Positions 8,070 to 16,036 are shown, counted from the stretch's first letter. The stretch is DNA of 64,000 bases from Pseudomonas sp. TCU-HL1 (GCF_001708505.1 NZ_CP015992.1:2170001-2234000), one strand, 5' to 3'. The notes: generated by a model not told the origin, from the sequence alone. Translations and numbers: made by a program.

Positions 8070-8114
8070 AGCCAGTTCTGCTGGCGATTAAAAGCATCGC
8101 CAGCAGAACTGGCT
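8070..8114. repeat. REP/REPIN hairpin
   Basis: A perfect 19-bp inverted repeat: AGCCAGTTCTGCTGGCGAT at 8070-8088 and its reverse complement at 8096-8114, with a 7-base loop. It is preceded by TTGTAGG. The pattern GTAGGAGC...GCGAT is that of the Pseudomonas REP family mobilised by RAYT transposases. It lies between the spanin-like gene and the convergent cupin gene. Confidence 0.7.
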
Positions 8115-8171
8115 GCTATCCGTCCCGGCCTAGCCCTCACTTCGCGGCTGCCCCTCTCGAGTGCGCCGAAG

Positions 8172-8657
8172 CTATTTTTTCCGCGGATCGTCCGCAGGGT
8201 GGAGGTAAGCGATCCCCCAGGGGCCGGTGCCATGGATTTGGAGGACCACTTCCTCGTCGCCGGTGAAGGCGAACATGGGCATGCCCGGAGGCATCATGGT
8301 GACGCCGCCAGCGGGATAGGCACGGGCCTTGGCCGCGTCGAACTTTTCGCCAATGCCCAGGTGGAACGTGCCGGCCAACACGGTGACTCGCTCAAATACG
8401 GGATGGGTATGGGGGGCGATCTTAAATTTGGGTGGCAGCTTGATCCGGAAAGTAAAGGGTGTTGCTTGCTTCAGATCGCCTTCCAGCACCGTGAGTTGGG
8501 CGCCGGGGCCGATGGCGGGGGCATCGACCCATTTGAGTTCGGACGGAACAATCGAGATCTGGCCTGTCGCCTTGGGCTCTGCGGCCCAGGCGCCAGCGGC
8601 GCCGAGGGCGGCAAGGGCGACAACCGTTGTGGCCGCCATAGCTTTTAACTTGTGCAT
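8172..8657 (-). CDS. Secreted cupin-domain protein
   Basis: 161 residues, ATG 8657 with GAAGGAG seven bases upstream. A signal peptide (about 1-25, cleavage near AWA-AE) is followed by a single small beta-barrel cupin with the metal-binding pattern in PHTHPVFERVTVLAGTFHLG and a second motif near PAGGVTMMPPGMPMFAF. Probably periplasmic. Small cupins of this kind bind metal or small ligands; the ligand is unknown. It lies inside the att repeats, convergent with the phage lysis relics, so it is either phage cargo or a later insertion. Confidence 0.7.
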   Translation of the reverse strand: MHKLKAMAATTVVALAALGAAGAWAAEPKATGQISIVPSELKWVDAPAIGPGAQLTVLEGDLKQATPFTFRIKLPPKFKIAPHTHPVFERVTVLAGTFHLGIGEKFDAAKARAYPAGGVTMMPPGMPMFAFTGDEEVVLQIHGTGPWGIAYLHPADDPRKK

Positions 8658-8835
8658 GTCGTTCTCCTTCGCCAGTAGCCTGTTCGGTGTGCCCGAACAC
8701 AGTAAAGGCTAGCACTGCCCCCCAAATGCGGGGCTGACAGCCCTTCCCGCATACGGCCTTTCCCACGCTATCTGCAACTGTCCCGCCCGTCTGCAGGCTC
8801 TAAGTGTTTGATTTGATTGAGGCGGTGAACCTTGC

Positions 8836-8862
8836 AAAGCGCCCCGTTGCGGGGCGCTTTTT
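8836..8862 (+). terminator. Intrinsic terminator
   Basis: AAAGCGCCCC, loop GTTGC, GGGGCGCTTT followed by TT. The T tract is on the plus strand, but no intact plus-strand gene ends nearby; the closest is the spanin-like gene 785 bases upstream. It probably ended the phage late operon and now insulates truA. Confidence 0.75.
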
Positions 8863-9065
8863 CATGGGCAAGGCCTTGATCTGAAAGGATTTTCAGCGAT
8901 TTTTCTACGGTATCCCTGGCCTGGACACCGGAAAGGATACCCTCCGGGCCGCTTTCAGGCTGGCCGCGATTGGTTCTGTGACTCCCTTCTCATATAAAGG
9001 AAGGGTTGTCGCGAATGGCAGAAATGCCCCCCAAAATCGTTTCCACAACTAAAACGGCGCCCAGC

Positions 9066-9094
9066 GTGGCAGTAGGGCTGCAGCCCGGTATAAT
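9066..9094 (+). promoter_or_regulatory. Candidate truA promoter from prophage end
   Basis: GTGGCA (4 of 6 to TTGACA) at 9066-9071, 17-base spacer, perfect TATAAT at 9089-9094. Transcription would begin near 9101, leaving about 30 bases before TTG 9130. It lies on the phage side of the right repeat. Confidence 0.55.
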
Positions 9095-9129
9095 CTGCGC
9101 CGTTGCGGAAACAAAAAGGCTGTAAGCCA

Positions 9130-9987
9130 TTGATTAATAAAGACTCTCCTGCAGCCACCTCGGCTGCCGCTGCCATTTACAGAATCGCCCTCGGCGTCGA
9201 ATACAAAGGTTCCCGTTATCGTGGCTTCCAGCGCCAGATCGATGGGGTCCCCTCCGTCCAGGGTGCGTTGGAAAAGGCCCTCATCCGCGTGGCGGGTGGT
9301 GCCCCGGTGGTGCTTTCCTGCGCGGGGCGTACCGATGCCATGGTTCACGCCAGTGGGCAGGTCGTGCATTTCGATACGCCCGTCACGAGGTCCGAGCTCG
9401 CCTGGGTCATGGGGGCGAACGCGAACCTGCCGCCGGACATCAGCGTCACCTGGGCCAAGGAGATGCCGCGCAATTTCGATGCCCGCTTCAGCGCCATGGC
9501 GCGGCGTTACCGCTACGTGATCTACAACGACCAGATCCGTCCAGCGCACCTGGCCGAGGAAGTGACCTGGAACCATCGTCCATTGGACGTGCAGCGCATG
9601 CGCGAGGCGGCTCGCTGCTTGGCGGGCACCCATGATTTCAGTGCATTCCGCGCGAGGCAGTGCCAGGCGAAGTCACCGATCAAGACGGTGCATCACCTTG
9701 AGCTGATCGAGCACGGTCGCCTGATCGTGCTCGATATCCGTGCCAATGCGTTCCTTCACCACATGGTGCGCAATATCGCCGGGGTGCTGATGACCATTGG
9801 TGCCGGTGAACAGCCGGTGGAGTGGGCCAGGCAGGTGCTGGAGGGACGGATCCGGCGGGAGGGCGGCGTGACGGCCCATCCTTATGGGCTCTATCTGGTG
9901 CGTGTCGAATACCCGGAAGAGTTCGAGCTTCCCCAGCGCTACCTGGGGCCGCACTTTCTTTCCGGCTTGCCGGATTCGGCGGGCTGA
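9130..9987 (+). CDS. truA: tRNA pseudouridine(38-40) synthase TruA
   Basis: 285 residues. Makes pseudouridine at positions 38-40 of the tRNA anticodon arm. The catalytic Asp is D69 in CAGRTDAMVHASGQV; the fold continues with FDARFSAMARRYRYVIYN and FLHHMVRNIAGVL. Start: no ATG precedes the conserved IALGVEYKGSRYRG. TTG 9130, about 10 bases after AGG, is preferred to TTG 9103, which lies at the predicted transcription start. The first seven codons (INKDSP after Met) come from the prophage side; native codons resume at the 22-bp repeat. trpF follows. Confidence 0.9.
   Translation: MINKDSPAATSAAAAIYRIALGVEYKGSRYRGFQRQIDGVPSVQGALEKALIRVAGGAPVVLSCAGRTDAMVHASGQVVHFDTPVTRSELAWVMGANANLPPDISVTWAKEMPRNFDARFSAMARRYRYVIYNDQIRPAHLAEEVTWNHRPLDVQRMREAARCLAGTHDFSAFRARQCQAKSPIKTVHHLELIEHGRLIVLDIRANAFLHHMVRNIAGVLMTIGAGEQPVEWARQVLEGRIRREGGVTAHPYGLYLVRVEYPEEFELPQRYLGPHFLSGLPDSAG
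9151..9172 (+). repeat. attR-like core repeat (copy 2)
   Basis: Identical to 4801-4822 and in the same truA reading frame. Sequence to the right is native truA. Confidence 0.75.
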
Positions 9988-10043
9988 CGCTGCGTCGGGC
10001 CTTTGCTAACATCCCTGGTCTTTAACCTACAGGTGCCTGCATC

Positions 10044-10661
10044 TTGCCAGCCGTTCGCATCAAAATCTGCGGCATTACCCGAGTCGAGGACGCCCTGGCC
10101 GCCGTGGCGGCAGGGGCCGATGCCATAGGTCTGGTGTTCTATGCCAAGAGTCCGCGCGCCGTGACGGCGCCTCAGGCCAAGGCTATCGTCGCTGCGTTGC
10201 CGCCTTTCGTGACCAGTGTGGGCCTGTTCGTCGATATGCCCCGTGCCGAATTGCAACAGGTGCTGGCGGAGGTGCCGCTGGACCTGTTGCAGTTCCATGG
10301 CGATGAGACTCCGGGGGATTGCAGCGGCTATGGCCGGCCCTACATCAAGGCGCTGAGGGTCAAGCCAGGCGATGATGTTGCCGCCGCCATTGCCCGATAT
10401 CCCGACGCTTCCGGCGTACTGCTGGATACCTACGTGCCGGGTACGCCCGGAGGCACCGGCGAAGCCTTCGACTGGACCCTGGTGCCCCAGGATGCAGCAA
10501 AGCCTGTGGTCCTGGCTGGTGGCCTGACGCCCGAAAACGTTGCCGATGCGGTGCGCCAGGTGCGTCCATACGCTGTAGACGTGAGCGGCGGCGTCGAAGC
10601 CAGCAAGGGCATCAAGGACGCCGCAAAAATTCAGGCGTTCATCCAGCGGGCACGTTCCTGA
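10044..10661 (+). CDS. trpF: Phosphoribosylanthranilate isomerase
   Basis: 205 residues, a TIM-barrel enzyme that converts phosphoribosylanthranilate to carboxyphenylamino-deoxyribulose phosphate in tryptophan synthesis. Motifs: IKICGITRVEDA at the N-terminus (general-base Cys), LLQFHGDE in the middle, DVSGGVEASKGIKD at the phosphate-binding C-terminal loops. The start is TTG 10044, with AGGTG eight bases upstream; no ATG precedes the first beta strand. As usual in Pseudomonas it is separate from other trp genes. No leader peptide or trp attenuator is visible. Confidence 0.93.
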   Translation: MPAVRIKICGITRVEDALAAVAAGADAIGLVFYAKSPRAVTAPQAKAIVAALPPFVTSVGLFVDMPRAELQQVLAEVPLDLLQFHGDETPGDCSGYGRPYIKALRVKPGDDVAAAIARYPDASGVLLDTYVPGTPGGTGEAFDWTLVPQDAAKPVVLAGGLTPENVADAVRQVRPYAVDVSGGVEASKGIKDAAKIQAFIQRARS

Positions 10662-10662
10662 C

Positions 10663-10926
10663 ATGTGCATCGTCGATGCTTTTGCCGGCTCGATCGCTGG
10701 CGCGTCTCCTGCATATGTGACGGACGGCGTTTCGCTGCCGTCCATAACCCAGTTGCCCGGGCAGGCGAAGCCTGTCGGGTCGTGTGGCAAAGCCGCGACG
10801 ATCGGGCCTGTTGTTTACACGTGCGGTGGCAGGGCCATCGCCAGGGTGATTCCCGGGCACACCATGACTGCCGGGGTCGCAACCATGAATTCGCTCAAGG
10901 GCATGCGCGGGGCTGTGAACCGCTAG
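10663..10926 (+). CDS. Possible 87-aa hypothetical protein
   Basis: An open frame from ATG 10663 to TAG 10924-10926 fills the trpF-accD gap, starting one base after the trpF stop. It is Gly/Ala-rich with three Cys (GSCGKAATIGPVVYTCGG). I recognise no domain. There is no clear ribosome binding site, and in this GC-rich DNA such frames arise by chance. Tight spacing to trpF and the otherwise long gap are the only arguments for it. Confidence 0.3.
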   Translation: MCIVDAFAGSIAGASPAYVTDGVSLPSITQLPGQAKPVGSCGKAATIGPVVYTCGGRAIARVIPGHTMTAGVATMNSLKGMRGAVNR

Positions 10927-10963
10927 CGCGTGTTCGGGCCTGAAAGCTGTGGAGAACTAGAGC

Positions 10964-11836
10964 ATGAGCAACTGGCTGGTAGACAAGCTGATCCCTTCGA
11001 TCATGCGTTCCGAGGTGAAGAAAAGCTCGGTGCCGGAAGGCCTCTGGCACAAGTGCCCGTCCTGCGAGGCGGTGCTGTACAAGCCTGAGCTGGAAAAGAC
11101 GCTGGACGTCTGCCCGAAGTGCAACCACCACATGCGCATCAACGCGCGGACCCGTCTGGGCATTTTCCTGGACCCCGAAGGCCGCGAGGAAATCGGTGCC
11201 GACCTGGAGCCGGTTGATCGCCTGAAGTTCCGCGACAGCAAGAAGTACAAGGACCGTCTGACCGCCGCGCAGAAAGATACCGGCGAGAAAGATGCCCTGA
11301 TCGCCATGCGTGGCACCCTGCACAAGATGCCGGTTGTGGCCTGCGCCTTCGAGTTCTCCTTCATGGGCGGCTCCATGGGTGCCATCGTGGGCGAGCGCTT
11401 TGTGCGTGCTGCCAATGTCGCACTTGAGCAGCGTTGCCCGTTGGTGTGTTTCTCCGCTTCCGGCGGTGCGCGGATGCAGGAGGCCCTGATCTCCCTGATG
11501 CAGATGGCCAAGACCTCCGCAGCCCTGGCTCGTTTGCGCGAAGAAGGTATTCCGTTCATTTCTGTGTTGACCGACCCGGTCTACGGCGGTGTTTCCGCCA
11601 GTCTGGCGATGCTCGGTGACGTGATCGTCGGCGAACCGCGTGCCTTGATCGGTTTTGCCGGCCCGCGCGTAATTGAGCAGACCGTGCGCGAGAAACTGCC
11701 GGAAGGCTTCCAGCGCAGCGAGTTCCTGCTGGAGCACGGCGCCATCGACATGATCATTCCCCGCGCGGAACTGCGTGAGCGCCTTGGCCGGCTGCTGGCG
11801 CAGATGATGCGTCTTCCTACCCCGGCTATCGCATGA
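10964..11836 (+). CDS. accD: Acetyl-CoA carboxylase carboxyltransferase beta subunit
   Basis: 290 residues. With AccA it transfers carboxyl from biotin (AccB) to acetyl-CoA, giving malonyl-CoA for fatty acid synthesis. The N-terminal zinc ribbon has C31, C34, C50 and C53 (CPSC, CPKC). The crotonase-like core shows GGSMGAIVGERF, SASGGARMQEALISLMQMAK and GGVSASLAMLGD. Full length. The last four bases overlap the folC start (ATGA), so the two are translationally coupled, a common proteobacterial pairing. Confidence 0.97.
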   Translation: MSNWLVDKLIPSIMRSEVKKSSVPEGLWHKCPSCEAVLYKPELEKTLDVCPKCNHHMRINARTRLGIFLDPEGREEIGADLEPVDRLKFRDSKKYKDRLTAAQKDTGEKDALIAMRGTLHKMPVVACAFEFSFMGGSMGAIVGERFVRAANVALEQRCPLVCFSASGGARMQEALISLMQMAKTSAALARLREEGIPFISVLTDPVYGGVSASLAMLGDVIVGEPRALIGFAGPRVIEQTVREKLPEGFQRSEFLLEHGAIDMIIPRAELRERLGRLLAQMMRLPTPAIA

Positions 11837-13119
11837 CCCAGAGAACCCTTGCCGACTGGCTTTCCTACCTGGAGCAGCTTCACCCCAGCGCGATCGACAT
11901 GGGGCTGGAGCGCAGTCGCGAAGTGGCCGTCCGGCTCGGCCTGGGCCGACCGGCGGCCAAGGTGATCACGGTCACCGGCACCAACGGCAAGGGTTCCACC
12001 TGTGCCTTCCTGGCGGCATTGCTGCGCGCTCAGGGGCTCAAGGTCGGCGTATACAGCTCTCCGCACCTGCTGCGTTACAACGAGCGTGTCCAGGTGAATG
12101 GCCAGGAGGCCAGCGACCGGGCGCTTTGCGATGCGTTCGCTGCCGTCGAGGCTGCGCGTGGCGAGATTTCCCTGACCTACTTCGAGATGGGCACCCTGGC
12201 GGCGTTCTGGTTGTTCCAGCAGGCAAACCTCGACGCCGTGGTGCTGGAAGTCGGACTGGGCGGTCGGCTGGATGCCGTCAATCTGGTGGATGCGGATGTC
12301 GCGCTGGTCACCAGCATCGGCCTGGATCATGCCGACTGGCTGGGTGATACGCGGGAAAGCGTGGCATTCGAGAAGGCCGGTATATTCCGCGCAGGCAAGC
12401 CGGCACTCTGCGGTGATCTGGACCCTCCGCAACCTTTGCTGGATCAGGCGGATGCGCTGTCCGCCCCCTTGTTCCTGCGTGGACGGGATTTCGACCTGGC
12501 GGTAGGTGAGGATCACTGGCACTGGCGCGGTATCTGCGCGTCCGGCCAGGTACTGGAATTGCACGACCTGCCGTTGCTTGATCTGCCCATGGAGAATGCT
12601 GCGCTGGCCCTGCAGGCCTACGCTTTGATGGGCATGCCCTGGCAGCCCGACACCCTGCAAGCCGCCCTGCTGGGCACCCGGGTCACCGGGCGTCTTGATC
12701 GCCGCACGCTCACCTGGCGCGGCAAGCCCGTTTCCCTGTTGCTGGATGTTGGCCACAATCCCCACGCGGCCGAGTACCTCGCCGCGCGCTTGGCTTCACG
12801 TCCCGTTGCTGGCCGTCGCTTGGCGGTTTTCGGTCTGCTTTCCGACAAGGATCTTCCCGGTGTCCTCGGTCCGCTGCAGGGGCAGCTCGCTCACTGGGCA
12901 GTGGCACCTTTACCCACTCCGCGCAGTCGTCCCGCCGCCGAGTTGCAGGCGGCATTGACGAACCTTCACGCAACCGTCAGTGTCCACGAAAATATCGCCG
13001 CCGCGCTTGATGCGCAGTGTGAGCTGGCGACACCGGGCGACGAGATCCTGGTGTTCGGATCGTTCTATAGCGTGGCCGAGGCGCTGAGCTGGTTGGAAAG
13101 TCGCGCAACTGGGGAGTAG
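11833..13119 (+). CDS. folC: Bifunctional dihydrofolate/folylpolyglutamate synthase
   Basis: 428 residues. Adds glutamate to dihydropteroate and extends the polyglutamate tail of folates. Mur-ligase fold: the ATP loop VTGTNGKGSTCAF at about residues 46-58, GVYSSPHLLRYNERVQVNG, the metal/ATP site VLEVGLGGRLDAVN, and DVGHNPHAA in the C-terminal domain. Overlaps accD by four bases; the SPOR protein gene starts five bases after its stop. Confidence 0.96.
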   Translation: MTQRTLADWLSYLEQLHPSAIDMGLERSREVAVRLGLGRPAAKVITVTGTNGKGSTCAFLAALLRAQGLKVGVYSSPHLLRYNERVQVNGQEASDRALCDAFAAVEAARGEISLTYFEMGTLAAFWLFQQANLDAVVLEVGLGGRLDAVNLVDADVALVTSIGLDHADWLGDTRESVAFEKAGIFRAGKPALCGDLDPPQPLLDQADALSAPLFLRGRDFDLAVGEDHWHWRGICASGQVLELHDLPLLDLPMENAALALQAYALMGMPWQPDTLQAALLGTRVTGRLDRRTLTWRGKPVSLLLDVGHNPHAAEYLAARLASRPVAGRRLAVFGLLSDKDLPGVLGPLQGQLAHWAVAPLPTPRSRPAAELQAALTNLHATVSVHENIAAALDAQCELATPGDEILVFGSFYSVAEALSWLESRATGE

Positions 13120-13124
13120 GGGAA

Positions 13125-13799
13125 ATGGCTGTATTGGACAAGGGACTCAAGCAACGCATTGTCGGCGCGCTGGTGCTGGTGGCGCTGGCGGTGATTTTCC
13201 TGCCCATGCTGTTCAGTCGCGAGGATGAGCTGCGCCAGGTGGTGGTTGAAGCGCCGCCGATGCCGAAGGCGCCGGACATGCCGCCGGTCGAACTGGAACA
13301 GGTTCAGGTGCCTGAACCCCAGGCGCTGCCCCAGGAGCCGGTTCCGCCGCTGGAACCTTCCACTGAGGCGCTGGCGTCCAATGCTCCGCCGTCCCAGGAA
13401 ACTGCCCCCGAGGCGCCCGCTCAGCCCGCTGCTCCAGCTGTACCGCTGCCTGCCCCGGTGCAACCGCAGCCCCCGGCTCAGGCCAAGGCGCCCGCGCCGG
13501 CTCCGGCCGCCTCTGTGGCGGAGGTGAAAGCCGAGGAGAAGCGCCTGGACCTTAACGGCCTGCCGGTCAGTTGGTCGATCCAGCTCGCGAGCCTGTCCAG
13601 CCGTTCCAGTGCCGAGAACCTGCAGAAAAACCTGCGCACCCAGGGCTATAACGCCTATATCCGCAGTGTCGAAGGCATGAACAGGGTCTTCGTCGGGCCG
13701 GTGATCGAGCGGGCCGAAGCCAATCGCCTGCGCGACCAGTTGGCCCGCCAGCAGAAGCTGAATGGCTTCATCGTCCGTTTCCAGCCTGAAAAGAGCTGA
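13125..13799 (+). CDS. SPOR-domain membrane protein (DedD-like)
   Basis: 224 residues. Short cytoplasmic N-terminus, one membrane helix (about 13-31, VGALVLVALAVIFLPMLF), a long Pro/Ala/Glu-rich periplasmic linker, and a C-terminal SPOR domain (about 145-222, SWSIQLASLSSRSSAENLQKNL). SPOR domains bind glycan strands without stem peptides at the septum, so this is probably a non-essential division protein like E. coli DedD, which also sits between folC and cvpA. RBS GGGG six bases before ATG. Confidence 0.88.
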   Translation: MAVLDKGLKQRIVGALVLVALAVIFLPMLFSREDELRQVVVEAPPMPKAPDMPPVELEQVQVPEPQALPQEPVPPLEPSTEALASNAPPSQETAPEAPAQPAAPAVPLPAPVQPQPPAQAKAPAPAPAASVAEVKAEEKRLDLNGLPVSWSIQLASLSSRSSAENLQKNLRTQGYNAYIRSVEGMNRVFVGPVIERAEANRLRDQLARQQKLNGFIVRFQPEKS

Positions 13800-13894
13800 T
13801 AGGACAGGATAATTAAGCCCATTCTGATCCGCGGGTTACCGGAGCTGAAGGGCTCTGCTAAAATGCAGCGCCTTTTCAGTTTGTGGGCTGCACT

Positions 13895-14407
13895 GTGGCA
13901 TTCACCTGGGTCGATTGGACGATCATCGCCATCATCGCCATTTCCAGTCTGGTCAGTTTGAGTCGGGGCTTCGTCAAGGAAGCTCTCTCGCTGCTCACGT
14001 GGATAGTTGCAGGCGTCGTAGCCTGGACGTTTGGCGGCGCCCTGTCGCTGCACCTCACGGAATTCATCGAAATGCCTTCGGCGCGCATCATTGCTGCGTG
14101 CGCCATTCTCTTCGTCGCCACCTTGCTGGTGGGCGCCTTGATCAATTTCCTGATCGGCGAGCTGGTCAGGGTCACCGGTATGGACGGCACCGACCGCGTG
14201 CTGGGCATGGCCTTCGGCGCCGCCCGTGGCGCGCTGCTGGTCGTGTTGCTGGTCGGCCTGCTCAGCCTGGCGCCGGTGCAACAGGATCCCTGGTGGCAGC
14301 AATCCACGCTGTTACCGCATTTTCTCATGGTCGCCGACTGGTCGAAGAACCTCATTCTGGGCTTCACCAGTCAGTGGCTTGCGAGTGGCATCAGCCCACC
14401 CGGCTGA
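13895..14407 (+). CDS. cvpA: CvpA family membrane protein
   Basis: 170 residues with four predicted membrane helices: TWVDWTIIAIIAISSLVSL, a second and third segment (LTWIVAGVVAW; IIAACAILFVATLLVGAL) and a final one (ALLVVLLVGLLSL). CvpA is known for colicin V production and envelope homeostasis in E. coli; its molecular role is unsettled. GTG 13895 is preferred over the GTG four codons earlier because homologues begin at AFTWVDW. As in enterobacteria it directly precedes purF. Confidence 0.88.
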   Translation: MAFTWVDWTIIAIIAISSLVSLSRGFVKEALSLLTWIVAGVVAWTFGGALSLHLTEFIEMPSARIIAACAILFVATLLVGALINFLIGELVRVTGMDGTDRVLGMAFGAARGALLVVLLVGLLSLAPVQQDPWWQQSTLLPHFLMVADWSKNLILGFTSQWLASGISPPG

Positions 14408-14496
14408 TGCCTCGCACCTGGAAGCATGCCCATCCATGCCCAAACGGCGTGGGGGGGTACTTGATTAGCCTGAACTACTAGCAGGGGTTGCGTCAC

Positions 14497-16002
14497 ATGT
14501 GTGGCATCGTCGGTATCGTCGGTAAGTCGAACGTCAATCAGGCGCTGTATGACGCGCTTACCGTCCTTCAGCATCGCGGCCAGGACGCTGCCGGTATTGT
14601 GACCAGCCACGATGGCCGGCTCTTCCTGCGCAAGGACAACGGCCTTGTCCGTGATGTCTTCCAGCAGCGCCACATGCAGCGCCTGGTCGGCAGCATGGGC
14701 ATTGGCCACGTACGCTATCCCACCGCTGGTTCTTCCAGTTCCGCCGAGGCGCAGCCGTTCTACGTCAACTCGCCCTACGGCATTACCCTGGCGCACAACG
14801 GCAACCTGACCAACGTCGAGCAACTGGCCAAGGAAATCTACGAGTCCGACCTGCGCCACGTGAACACCAATTCCGACTCGGAAGTGCTGCTCAACGTGTT
14901 CGCCCATGAGCTGGCTCATCGCGGCAAGCTGCAGCCGACCGAGGAAGACGTGTTCGCTGCTGTTTCCGGCGTGCATGCGCGCTGCAAGGGTGGCTACGCC
15001 GTGGTGGCGATGATCACCGGTTATGGCATCGTCGGTTTCCGTGATCCCCATGCAATCCGTCCGATCGTCTTCGGCCAGCGTCATACCGACGAAGGTGTCG
15101 AATACATGATCGCTTCCGAGAGCGTCGCCCTGGACGTGCTGGGCTTTACCCTGATCCGTGACCTGGCTCCGGGCGAAGCGGTGTACATCACCGAAGAAGG
15201 CAAGCTGTTCACCCGCCAGTGCGCGGCTGATCCGCAGTACTCTCCCTGCATCTTCGAGCACGTCTACCTGGCGCGCCCGGACTCCATCATGGACGGCATC
15301 TCCGTCTACAAGGCGCGTCTGCGCATGGGCGAGAAGCTGGCCGAGAAGATCCAGCGCGAGCGTCCCGACCACGACATCGACGTCGTGATCCCGATTCCGG
15401 ATACCAGCCGTACCGCTGCCCTGGAACTGGCCAACCACCTCGGTGTGAAGTTCCGCGAAGGCTTCGTGAAGAACCGCTACATCGGCCGGACCTTCATCAT
15501 GCCGGGCCAGGCCGCGCGCAAGAAGTCGGTGCGCCAGAAGCTCAATGCCATCGAACTGGAATTCCGCGGCAAGAACGTGATGCTGGTGGACGACTCCATC
15601 GTTCGCGGCACCACCTGCAAGCAGATCATCCAGATGGCCCGTGAGGCTGGTGCCAAGAATGTCTACTTCTGCTCGGCCGCTCCGGCGGTGCGTTACCCGA
15701 ACGTATACGGCATCGACATGCCCAGCGCCCACGAGCTGATCGCCCACAACCGTTCCACCGAAGAAGTCGCCGAGCTGATCGGCGCCGACTGGCTGGTTTA
15801 CCAGGACCTGCCAGACCTGATCGATGCCGTCGGTGGTGGAAAGGTGAAGATCGATCACTTCGACTGCGCGGTGTTCGACGGCCAGTACATCACCGGGGAT
15901 GTCGACGAGCAGTACCTGAACAAGATCGAGCAAGCGCGTAACGATGCCTCCAAGGCCAAGGCCCACGCGGTGAGCGCGATCATCGATCTGTACAACAACT
16001 GA
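14497..16002 (+). CDS. purF: Amidophosphoribosyltransferase
   Basis: 501 residues. First step of de novo purine synthesis: PRPP plus glutamine to phosphoribosylamine. The start must be ATG 14497, since Met removal exposes the nucleophile Cys2 in MCGIVGIVG; an upstream TTG would block this. Ntn glutaminase domain (about 1-240, ALTVLQHRGQDAAG), then the phosphoribosyltransferase domain with the PRPP loop VMLVDDSIVRGTT (about 360-372). The eight-residue GRTFIMPGQ segment is also seen. RBS AGGGG upstream. Confidence 0.97.
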   Translation: MCGIVGIVGKSNVNQALYDALTVLQHRGQDAAGIVTSHDGRLFLRKDNGLVRDVFQQRHMQRLVGSMGIGHVRYPTAGSSSSAEAQPFYVNSPYGITLAHNGNLTNVEQLAKEIYESDLRHVNTNSDSEVLLNVFAHELAHRGKLQPTEEDVFAAVSGVHARCKGGYAVVAMITGYGIVGFRDPHAIRPIVFGQRHTDEGVEYMIASESVALDVLGFTLIRDLAPGEAVYITEEGKLFTRQCAADPQYSPCIFEHVYLARPDSIMDGISVYKARLRMGEKLAEKIQRERPDHDIDVVIPIPDTSRTAALELANHLGVKFREGFVKNRYIGRTFIMPGQAARKKSVRQKLNAIELEFRGKNVMLVDDSIVRGTTCKQIIQMAREAGAKNVYFCSAAPAVRYPNVYGIDMPSAHELIAHNRSTEEVAELIGADWLVYQDLPDLIDAVGGGKVKIDHFDCAVFDGQYITGDVDEQYLNKIEQARNDASKAKAHAVSAIIDLYNN

Positions 16003-16036
16003 GTCGCGAGCATCTGGCGGCACATTGAAAGTCCGT

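Larger units (their letters stand above)
8658..9129. other. Right-end prophage region without genes
   Basis: 472 bases between the cupin start and the present truA start. It holds a plus-strand intrinsic terminator (8836-8862), a GGTATCC/GGATACC inverted pair near 8909-8941, the right-hand candidate integrase arm sites (9040-9049, 9102-9111) and a sigma-70 promoter for truA (9066-9094). No credible coding frame. Confidence 0.5.
4801..9172. mobile_element. Decayed prophage bounded by att direct repeats
   Basis: An exact 22-bp direct repeat at 4801-4822 and 9151-9172 brackets a block absent from the fimV-truA junction I know from Pseudomonas. Inside are an integrase C-terminus next to the left end and pointing left, phage regulatory relics on the minus strand, tail, endolysin and spanin pieces on the plus strand, a REP hairpin and a cupin gene. 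Several frames are broken, so it cannot form a phage on its own. The block is 4.37 kb, far below an intact siphophage. Confidence 0.8.

Noticed and set aside
10663..10926. PAAR-like domain in the trpF-accD gap frame
   Set aside because: Gly/Val spacing is only loosely similar; the repeated PAAR signature is missing. Kept as hypothetical.
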